Source: Paraburkholderia oxyphila NBRC 105797 (GTDB taxonomy: Bacteria > Pseudomonadota > Gammaproteobacteria > Burkholderiales > Burkholderiaceae). Taken from it: a stretch of 64,000 nt of DNA. The stretch is from contig NZ_BAYD01000012.1 in assembly GCF_000685075.1 (NCBI RefSeq), positions 109,236 to 173,235 of the forward strand, read 5' to 3'. Shown in pieces: positions 57,734 through 64,000 of this stretch. Under the pieces are notes generated by a model, which searched no databases, was not told the origin of the DNA, and was given only the letters and a program-made list of their open reading frames with translations. Position numbers and translations under genes: made by a program. Every line of letters starts with the position of its first letter. Positions within the stretch are counted from its first letter, which is position 1.

Positions 57734-58660
57734 ATGAAAGTGACCGTGCTCGTGCCGACGTATCGGCGTCCTGACGATCTGGCGCGCTGTCTCTCGGCGC
57801 TGCTGCGCCAGGAGCGCACGCCGGAGCAGATCGTGGTGGTGGCGCGCGCCGACGACGCAGCCACCCATGCCTGTCTCGCGGAGCACGTGACGCCCCGCGT
57901 GCTCAACGTGGAGGTGGCGACCGTGGAAGAGCCGGGGCAGGTGGCCGCGCTCAACCGCGGCCTCGAGGCCGCGACGGGCGACGTGGTCGCCATCACCGAC
58001 GACGATGCGGCGCCGCATGCCGACTGGGTCGCGCGCATCGCCGCGCACTTCGAGTCCGACGAGAAGCTTGGCGCGCTCGGCGGCCGTGACTGGGTCCACG
58101 AAGAAGGCCGCGTGCTGGACGGCGAGCGCACGCTCGTGGGGCGCGTGCAGCGCTCGGGCCGCATCGTCGGCAATCACCACCTGGGCGTGGGCGAAGCGCG
58201 CGAGGTCGATCTGCTCAAGGGGGCGAACATGAGCTACCGGCGCGCCGCGATCGGCGAGCTGCGCTTCGACCGGCGCCTGCGCGGCACGGGCGCTCAGACG
58301 CACAATGACATGGCGTTCAGCATGAGCGTGAAGCATGCGGGCTGGAAGCTCGTGTACGACCCGCGCGTGGCAGTCGACCATTTCCCCGCGGCGCGTCCCG
58401 GCGAGGATCCGCGCAATGCGCAGACGCTCGCCTCGATCCGCAACGCCGCCTACAACTTCCACCTGATCCTGCGCGGCCATCTTTCGCCGCTGCATCGCGA
58501 GATGGCCTGGTGGTGGTGGGCACTCATCGGCACCCGCGTCTACCCGGGCCTGCTGCATACGGGCCTGAGCGCAGTGCGCGCGGGCTCGCCTTCCGTCGCG
58601 TTCGCGCGCTGGCGCGCAGTGCGCGGCGGCGCGCGAGAGGCGCGCCGCGCAATCGCCTGA
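57734..58660 (+). CDS. bceG: Glycosyltransferase family 2
   Basis: The product has 308 residues from ATG 57734, behind GGAGAAA. An upstream ATG at 57698 lacks a ribosome-binding site. GT-A features are VTVLVPTYRRPDDLARCLSA, LNRGLEAATGDVVAITDDDA with a DDD metal site near residue 90, KGANMSYRRAAIGELRFD and the acceptor-site GTGAQTHNDMAF. It adds one sugar of the repeat unit at the cytoplasmic face. The specific sugar is not readable. An exceptionally strong hairpin begins at the first base after its stop. Confidence 0.9.
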   Translation: MKVTVLVPTYRRPDDLARCLSALLRQERTPEQIVVVARADDAATHACLAEHVTPRVLNVEVATVEEPGQVAALNRGLEAATGDVVAITDDDAAPHADWVARIAAHFESDEKLGALGGRDWVHEEGRVLDGERTLVGRVQRSGRIVGNHHLGVGEAREVDLLKGANMSYRRAAIGELRFDRRLRGTGAQTHNDMAFSMSVKHAGWKLVYDPRVAVDHFPAARPGEDPRNAQTLASIRNAAYNFHLILRGHLSPLHREMAWWWWALIGTRVYPGLLHTGLSAVRAGSPSVAFARWRAVRGGAREARRAIA

Positions 58661-58697
58661 GCCGGAAGCGCCTCGCGTGTTGCGAGGCGCTTCCGGC
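58661..58697 (+). terminator. Perfect 16-base-pair stem-loop between bceG and bceH
   Basis: GCCGGAAGCGCCTCGC (58661-58676) pairs without mismatch with GCGAGGCGCTTCCGGC (58682-58697), loop GTGTT. It starts directly after the bceG stop and has no T-run. It is most likely an mRNA processing, stability or attenuation element inside the bce operon. Confidence 0.8.
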
Positions 58698-58771
58698 CGG
58701 ATCAGGCCGCCGGCCCAATTCGCGCCGACGCTTCACGCGCATTTTGCAATCGATTCAACGGAGGACCTTGA

Positions 58772-59953
58772 ATGAGCAGTACGCAAGTCCACGTCCACCT
58801 CTTCTATGGTGCCGACCCGCGCCGTTACCGCAAGGGTGAAAACATCGGCTCCCTGTACGGCTACCATCACGCGGAGTCGGCGGAGTTCGCGCTCAATTAC
58901 GCGCAGGACGCGAGCGAAAGCACGCCGGTGCGCTTCGCGCGCCGCGCGCTGAAGGCCGCGCTCGGCTTCGATTTCATTCACGCGTGGCGCAACCGCCGCG
59001 CGATTCTCGATTCGGACGTGATCTGGACGCACACGGAGCAGGAGCATCTGGCCGTGGCGTTAGTTCTGCTCATGAATGCGAAGAAGGGCGGCGCGCGTCC
59101 GCTGTTGCTCGCGCAAAGCGTGTGGCTGCTCGACCGTTGGCCCGGCTACGGCGCGCTGCGCCGCGCGTTCTACCGCCGCTTGCTCGCGCGCGCCGACCTG
59201 CTGACCACGCTCGCGAGTGAGAACGCGGCGCTATGCGGCGACTTTTTCGGCCGCCATGCGCGTCACGTGCTCTACGGCCTGAACACCCACGATTTCCCGT
59301 TGCGCCCGCCGTCGCACTGGAAGCCGAACACGCCCGTGCGCGTGGCCGGCATCGGCAACGACCGCGACCGCGACTGGACCACGCTCGTGGGCGCACTCGG
59401 CAACGACGCGCGCTATCAGGTGCGCATCGCCACGCGCCGGCGCATGCCGGCATCGGCACGCGCGTCGAACGTGGAGATCGTGCGCGTGTCCGGCATCCAG
59501 CAGCAGCATGCGCTTTATGAATGGGCCGATATCATCGTCGTGCCGCTGCGCCCCAACACGCACGCGTCCGGCATCACCGTGATGCTAGAGGCGGCGGCGC
59601 TCGGCAAGCCGATGATCGTGACGAAGGTGGGCGCGCTAGAAGACTACTTCGACGAAAAGGCCGCGTACTATGTCGAGCCGTTCAATACGCAGCAGTTGCG
59701 CGACGCCGTGAATGCGCTCGTCGACGATCCCGCGCGTGCGCTCGCCCAGGCGCGCGAGGCCTGCGAGCAACTGACCACGCGCGATCTCACGACCGAGAAC
59801 TTCGCGCACCAGCACGCGCAACTCACGCGCGAGATGATGCGCGAGCGCGATCCGCGCGTGACGCAGCCTGCAAGTGCGGGCGTGGCGGCAGGCGTGCGGG
59901 CCTCGGGGCGAAATACGAGCCAAACTTCGAGCCAGGCGCCCGGCGGGATGTGA
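58772..59953 (+). CDS. bceH: Glycosyltransferase (GT-B type)
   Basis: The product has 393 residues. The C-terminal nucleotide-sugar half has VRVAGIGNDRDRDWTTLVGA, ALYEWADIIVVPLRPNTHAS and GITVMLEAAALGKPMIVTKV, with the family 1/4-type EAAALGKP motif. The N-terminal half (DVIWTHTEQEHLAVALVLLM, LLLAQSVWLLDRWPGYGALR) is the acceptor-side domain. It probably adds a sugar to the lipid-linked repeat unit. The last 45 residues are variable and polar. Confidence 0.87.
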   Translation: MSSTQVHVHLFYGADPRRYRKGENIGSLYGYHHAESAEFALNYAQDASESTPVRFARRALKAALGFDFIHAWRNRRAILDSDVIWTHTEQEHLAVALVLLMNAKKGGARPLLLAQSVWLLDRWPGYGALRRAFYRRLLARADLLTTLASENAALCGDFFGRHARHVLYGLNTHDFPLRPPSHWKPNTPVRVAGIGNDRDRDWTTLVGALGNDARYQVRIATRRRMPASARASNVEIVRVSGIQQQHALYEWADIIVVPLRPNTHASGITVMLEAAALGKPMIVTKVGALEDYFDEKAAYYVEPFNTQQLRDAVNALVDDPARALAQAREACEQLTTRDLTTENFAHQHAQLTREMMRERDPRVTQPASAGVAAGVRASGRNTSQTSSQAPGGM

Positions 59954-59955
59954 TC

Positions 59956-61488
59956 ATGCGAATTCCATCCACCATTCCGGCTTCGCCACCGCCGCCGCCG
60001 CGGCCTTCGCGGCCCATCAACGTGCGCGCCGTGCCCGCGAGCGCGCCGGCGGCGGCGAGGCGCAAGGGCCTGCGCAGCGCGCTCGGCCGCGATACGCTGC
60101 CGGTGATCGCGCTGTGGACCTTCACGACCCTGCTGATCATTGCGCACCAGGGCACGGTGCTCACGCTCGCGTTTCCCGTGCTCGCCATCGCCGTGGGCTT
60201 TTGGCTCTACTTCGTGAATCCGGTCCGCTATATCGGCTTCATGTGGTGGCTGTGGTTTCTGAGCCCCGAAGTGCGCCGTCTCGCCGACTTCGGCAAGGGC
60301 GGCTTCACGCCCACGAGTCTGATTCAGGTTGCGCCGCTCGCGGTCACGATGATCAGCGGGCTGTCACTGCTGCGCTACTACCCGATGCTCGCGCAGCGGC
60401 GCGGGCTGCCGATCCTGCTCGCGCTCTTCGGCATCGGTTACGGCTTTGTCGTGGGCGTGGTGGCGAGCGGTCCCGCCGCGGCCGTCTACGATCTGGCGAA
60501 CTGGATCTATCCGTTCCTGATCGGCTTTCACATCATGGTGCTCACGCGTCAGTATCCCGAGTGCCGCGACACCATCGTGAACACCTTCATCTACGGCATG
60601 CTCGTGATGGGCGCCTACGGTCTCGTGCAGTTCTTCATCATGCCGCCGTGGGATGCCATGTGGATGATCGGCTCCGACATGAATTCGCAGGGCGACCCGG
60701 TGCCGCTCGGCGTGCGTGTGTTCAGCACGATGAACTCCTCGGGCCCGTTCGCGTTCGCGATGATGGGCGCGATGGTGCTCGTGATGGCCGCGAAGCACCG
60801 CGTGCGCTGGATCGCGGCCGCGTTTGGCTTCTTCTCGTTCGCACTCTCGCTGGTGCGCTCGACCTGGGGCGGCTGGGCGATCGCCATGGTGATCCAGCTG
60901 ATGAAGTCGAGCAACAAGGTGCGCATTCGCATCATCGTGAGCGCGCTCGTGCTCGCGGGCGTGTGCGTGCCGCTGCTCACCTTCGGCCCGGTGGCCGACC
61001 GCATGCAGCAGCGTTTGAATACGCTCGTGAACCTGAAAGACGACCAGAGCTACGAGGCGCGTAACCAGTTCTATGCCGACTTCGCGAAGAAGGCCTTCAC
61101 CGACGTGACGGGCGAGGGCCTGGGCGCCACCGGCGCATCGACGAAGCTTTCGAACAACAACGGCCAGCTTGGCCAATACGGCAGCTTCGACAGCGGCGTG
61201 ATGAACATTCCGTTCGTGCTCGGCTGGCCCGGAACGCTGCTGTACATGTCCGGTGTGCTGTGGCTCATCGCGCGCGCGGTGCGCATCTCGTTGAGCATGC
61301 CCGACGACCGCTACGTCTGCGCGTGCCTGAGCCTCACGGTGTCGATCTTCGCGATGCTCGTGTTCACCAACTCGCTGGTCGGCACGGGTGGTCTGCTGCT
61401 GTTTTCGAGTGTGTTTTCCATTCTCAGCGCGGGGCACTGGAGCAAGCTGACTCGGCTCCAGACCCGGAACAGGGAGGTTTTCGATTGA
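59956..61488 (+). CDS. bceI: Polysaccharide polymerase-like membrane protein (Wzy/O-antigen ligase type)
   Basis: The product has 510 residues from ATG 59956, 2 bases after the bceH stop. After a Pro-rich N-terminus (PASPPPPPRPSRP) there are about ten membrane helices (VIALWTFTTLLIIAHQGTVL, LAFPVLAIAVGFWLYFVNPV, YIGFMWWLWFLSPEVR). A periplasmic loop near the middle (MIGSDMNSQGDPVPLGVRVF) and VRSTWGGWAIAMVIQLMKSS fit the O-antigen ligase/polymerase pattern. In the published cluster BceI is taken as the polymerase. Its stop overlaps the TTG start of bceJ. Confidence 0.85.
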   Translation: MRIPSTIPASPPPPPRPSRPINVRAVPASAPAAARRKGLRSALGRDTLPVIALWTFTTLLIIAHQGTVLTLAFPVLAIAVGFWLYFVNPVRYIGFMWWLWFLSPEVRRLADFGKGGFTPTSLIQVAPLAVTMISGLSLLRYYPMLAQRRGLPILLALFGIGYGFVVGVVASGPAAAVYDLANWIYPFLIGFHIMVLTRQYPECRDTIVNTFIYGMLVMGAYGLVQFFIMPPWDAMWMIGSDMNSQGDPVPLGVRVFSTMNSSGPFAFAMMGAMVLVMAAKHRVRWIAAAFGFFSFALSLVRSTWGGWAIAMVIQLMKSSNKVRIRIIVSALVLAGVCVPLLTFGPVADRMQQRLNTLVNLKDDQSYEARNQFYADFAKKAFTDVTGEGLGATGASTKLSNNNGQLGQYGSFDSGVMNIPFVLGWPGTLLYMSGVLWLIARAVRISLSMPDDRYVCACLSLTVSIFAMLVFTNSLVGTGGLLLFSSVFSILSAGHWSKLTRLQTRNREVFD

Positions 61489-62729
61489 GAGTCGCAATCG
61501 TCACGCACGTGGTGCGCCACAACGACGGCCAGGGGCGCGTCAATCATGAAATCGCGCGCGCGGCGCTCGAAGAAGGATTCGAGGTCACGCTGGTGGCCTC
61601 GCATGTTGCGCCGGAGCTGCTTGCGCATCCGAAAGTGAAGTGGGTGCCGGTGCAGCCGTCGCGCGCGTGGCCGACCAACCTGCTGCGCCAGCAGGTGTTC
61701 GCGCTCAAGAGCGCGCTGTGGCTGCGCCGCCATAAGCGAGAATACGACGTGCTGCATGTGAACGGCTTCATTACGTGGGCTCATGCCGACGTCAACACCG
61801 CGCACTTCGTGCACGGCGGCTGGGGGCGCAGCAAGTACTACCCGTTCGGGCTCACGGGCGGCGTATGGTCGGCGTACCAGTACATTTACACGCGCGCGAA
61901 CGCGGTGCTCGAGCGCTGGGCCTACCGGCGCTCGCGCGTGATCGCGGCCGTCTCGCGCAAGGTAGCCGACGAGATCGTCGCATCGGGCGGCAACCCCGTC
62001 GAGCGGCTCGACGTGATCTACAACGGCGTGGATACACGCGCCTTCGCCTCGGCCAGTGCCGACCGCACGAAGTTCGAACTGCCCGCCGACAAATTCCTGC
62101 TGTTTTTCGTGGGCGATCTGCGCACGCCACGCAAGAACCTGGGCACGGTCCTGCATGCGCTCAAGCAACTGCCTGAGCGTGTGCATCTGGCGGTGGCGGG
62201 CTATCTGCCCGGCAGCCCGTACCCGGAAATGGCGCGGGAGCTGGGCATCGCCTCGCGCGTGCACTTTCTCGGCCTCGTGCGCGAGATGCCGATCCTGATG
62301 CGCAGCGTGGATGCCTACGTTTTTCCTTCGCGCTACGAAGCAATGAGTCTCTCATTGCTGGAAGCGCTGGCTGCGGGCCTGCCCGTGGTGACGGCGCAGA
62401 CGGCGGGCGGGGCGGAGGTCATCACGCCAGAATGCGGGATTGTGCTGGACGACCCGGACGACGTGCCTGCGCTCGCGAAAGCGATCCTGCAACTCGCCGA
62501 CGATACGCCGCGCCGCCTCGCGATGGGCGAGGCTGCCGCGCAACTGGCCGGAGAATTCGGCTGGGCGCGCATGGCCGCGCAGTATATCGCGCTGTATCGC
62601 CAATTGGCTGGCGACGCGGGCGCAACCGTGCGCAGCGAACCGCGCGACGAACCGCGCGGAGCGGAACACAACTTCACGGTGCAACCGCTGCCAGGCGCTC
62701 AGACGCTGCGGCGCGCAGAGACTCCCTGA
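61485..62729 (+). CDS. bceJ: Glycosyltransferase family 4, TTG start
   Basis: The product has 414 residues. The start is the TTG at 61485, overlapping the bceI stop (TTGA), because AGGGAGG lies 8 bases upstream and the N-terminus RVAIVTHVVRHNDGQGRVNH is complete only from there. GT4 features are VIAAVSRKVADEIVASGG, LDVIYNGVDTRAFASAS, FLLFFVGDLRTPRKNLGTVL and the C-terminal VFPSRYEAMSLSLLEALAAG with the E-x7-E motif. It adds a sugar to the repeat unit in the cytoplasm. Confidence 0.9.
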   Translation: MRVAIVTHVVRHNDGQGRVNHEIARAALEEGFEVTLVASHVAPELLAHPKVKWVPVQPSRAWPTNLLRQQVFALKSALWLRRHKREYDVLHVNGFITWAHADVNTAHFVHGGWGRSKYYPFGLTGGVWSAYQYIYTRANAVLERWAYRRSRVIAAVSRKVADEIVASGGNPVERLDVIYNGVDTRAFASASADRTKFELPADKFLLFFVGDLRTPRKNLGTVLHALKQLPERVHLAVAGYLPGSPYPEMARELGIASRVHFLGLVREMPILMRSVDAYVFPSRYEAMSLSLLEALAAGLPVVTAQTAGGAEVITPECGIVLDDPDDVPALAKAILQLADDTPRRLAMGEAAAQLAGEFGWARMAAQYIALYRQLAGDAGATVRSEPRDEPRGAEHNFTVQPLPGAQTLRRAETP

Positions 62730-62794
62730 AACTCATATCGGCCAGCAATTTGCCGTCGATTGACGGGCACATGGGCATAACAAGGATACGAGAG

Positions 62795-63964
62795 ATGACA
62801 AAACATTCCATCCATTCGCTACAGATCGGCATGCACTGGTTTCCGGAGCGTGCGGGCGGACTTGACCGCATGTATTACTCGCTCGTGGGGGCGCTGCCCG
62901 GCGCGGGCGTGCACGTGCGCGGCGTGGTGGCCGGCTCGCCCAAAGTGGCCGAAGACAGCGGCGGTGCGATCCAGGGCTTCGGGTCGGCGGCGCGTGCCTT
63001 GCCGTTTCGGCTCATGGATGCGCGCCGTGCGCTGCGGCGCGAGATTCAGCGCCATCGTCCTGATGTGATTTCTTCGCACTTTGCGCTCTATACGTTCCCC
63101 GGGCTCGATGTCACGCGAGGCATTCCGCAGGTGTCGCATTTTCAGGGGCCTTGGGCGGATGAGAGCTTTGTCGAAGGTGCGGCTACGTTGAGCCAGCGGA
63201 TCAAGCATTCGCTTGAACAGTCGGTGTACGAACGATCGTCGCGGCTCATCGTTTTGTCGAAGGCTTTCGGCGATATTCTTACGAAGCGTTATTCGATTTC
63301 GCCTGAGCGCGTGCGTATCGTGCCGGGTTGCGTGGATACCGCGCATTTCGATCCGGCTTGCACGCGCGCTGAGGCGCGGCTGAGACTGCAATTGCCGCAG
63401 AATCGTCCGATTGTGTTGGCTGTGCGGCGGCTTGTGCGGCGTATGGGTCTCGAAGACCTGATCGATGCGATGAAGGTGGTGAAGCAGCGTCACCCGGACG
63501 TGCTGCTGTTGATTGCCGGGCGCGGGCGGCTCGAAGCCGAGTTGAATCAGCGTATCGATGCGGCTGGGTTGACTGATAACGTCAAGCTGTTGGGGTTCGT
63601 GCCTGATGCGCATTTGCCTTCGCTTTATCGGGCTGCGACGCTGAGTGTCGTGCCTACTGTGGCGCTCGAGGGCTTTGGGCTCATTACCGTTGAGTCGCTT
63701 TCGGCGGGGACGCCGGTGCTGGTTACACCGGTGGGTGGGTTGCCTGAAGCAGTGGCCGGTCTCTCGCAGGACCTCGTGCTGCCGGAAACCGGCGCTGCCG
63801 CAATTGCCGAGGGGATCGATGCGGCGTTTTCGGGGCGTATCACGTTGCCCGATGAAGTTGCGTGCAAAACCTATGCGCGTGAGAACTTCGATAATGCTGT
63901 GATCGCCAAGCGCGTTGCCGATGTTTATGCGGAGGCGATCGCTGCCGCGAATGGCGTGCATTAA
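62795..63964 (+). CDS. bceK: Glycosyltransferase family 4
   Basis: The product has 389 residues from ATG 62795, behind AAGGA. GT4 motifs are MHWFPERAGGLDRMYYSLVG at the N-terminus, SSRLIVLSKAFGDILTKRYS, VRIVPGCVDTAHFDP, VLAVRRLVRRMGLEDLIDA, NVKLLGFVPDAHLPSLYRAA and VVPTVALEGFGLITVESLSA with the Glu-x7-Glu signature. It is the last gene of the visible bce cluster. From about 63050 onward the codon choice shifts towards T and lower GC than in the rest of the operon, so part of the gene may have a different history. Three bases remain before a T-rich stretch at the window end. Confidence 0.9.
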   Translation: MTKHSIHSLQIGMHWFPERAGGLDRMYYSLVGALPGAGVHVRGVVAGSPKVAEDSGGAIQGFGSAARALPFRLMDARRALRREIQRHRPDVISSHFALYTFPGLDVTRGIPQVSHFQGPWADESFVEGAATLSQRIKHSLEQSVYERSSRLIVLSKAFGDILTKRYSISPERVRIVPGCVDTAHFDPACTRAEARLRLQLPQNRPIVLAVRRLVRRMGLEDLIDAMKVVKQRHPDVLLLIAGRGRLEAELNQRIDAAGLTDNVKLLGFVPDAHLPSLYRAATLSVVPTVALEGFGLITVESLSAGTPVLVTPVGGLPEAVAGLSQDLVLPETGAAAIAEGIDAAFSGRITLPDEVACKTYARENFDNAVIAKRVADVYAEAIAAANGVH

Positions 63965-64000
63965 GGAGCTATTTTTTGGGGGATTTGTTTTCTTGGCCTT

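Overview
The window is a GC-rich stretch of proteobacterial chromosome. Gene content points to Burkholderiaceae, most likely Paraburkholderia, Caballeronia or a close relative. The pointers are OmpC-type porins, a tryptophan/tyrosine-type ABC transporter, an 11-gene exopolysaccharide cluster matching the cepacian bceA-bceK set in content and order, and a type VI secretion (T6SS) locus with TagJ, Fha, PP2C and TagF. No rRNA, tRNA, CRISPR array or intact insertion sequence was seen.

Layout. 1-4465: the 3' end of an N-carbamoylputrescine amidase gene, a porin, a putrescine-type class III aminotransferase and an M20 deacylase, which together look like a polyamine or agmatine catabolic locus. 4488-6288 (minus): a PP2C phosphatase and a sigma-70-like protein. 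6289-7074: a long AT-richer divergent control region. 7075-30219 (plus): a near-complete T6SS (tssA, B, C, hcp, tagJ, tssE, F, G, clpV, a PAAR-like DUF4280 gene, vgrG, fha, tssK, L, M, tagF, an ompA-family gene). It has no visible tssJ, no ppkA kinase and no toxin-immunity pair. 30225-32073: an HExxH putative metallopeptidase and a methyltransferase. 32194-34263: a class V aminotransferase and a hotdog thioesterase, divergent around a perfect 13-copy hexanucleotide repeat. 34444-37471 (minus): an ABC importer of the TrpXYZ type. 38508-43453 (plus): a branched-chain amino acid importer, livKHMGF. 43707-44484: a small, lower-GC pair made of a frameshifted membrane-protein gene and a DUF1493 gene. 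44699-46609: a DUF4337 membrane protein, a secreted hypothetical protein and a DUF2501 (YjjA-like) protein. 47323-48513: a protein that joins an IS5-type transposase DNA-binding domain to a second conserved module. 48779-63964: the exopolysaccharide cluster, with bceA divergent from bceB-bceK.

How it works together. The T6SS block encodes sheath (TssBC), tube (Hcp), baseplate (TssEFGK), spike (VgrG and PAAR-like), membrane complex (TssLM), recycling ATPase (ClpV) and post-translational control genes (PP2C, Fha, TagF). The exopolysaccharide block encodes GDP-mannose supply (BceA), the priming transferase (BceB), UDP-glucuronate supply (BceC), the phosphatase and tyrosine-kinase pair with the outer-membrane exporter (BceD, F, E), four glycosyltransferases (BceG, H, J, K) and a polymerase-like protein (BceI). 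Several strong stem-loops lie at gene boundaries inside operons (bceG/bceH, livK/livH, binding protein/permease, after hcp), where differential expression would be expected.

The observations most worth following up are the sigma-like and PP2C pair beside a T6SS that has Fha and TagF but no PpkA, the domesticated-transposase fusion preceded by a 45-codon overlapping leader ORF, the frameshifted partner of the DUF1493 gene, and the unusual simple-sequence repeats at 33.6, 34.3 and 46.0 kb.
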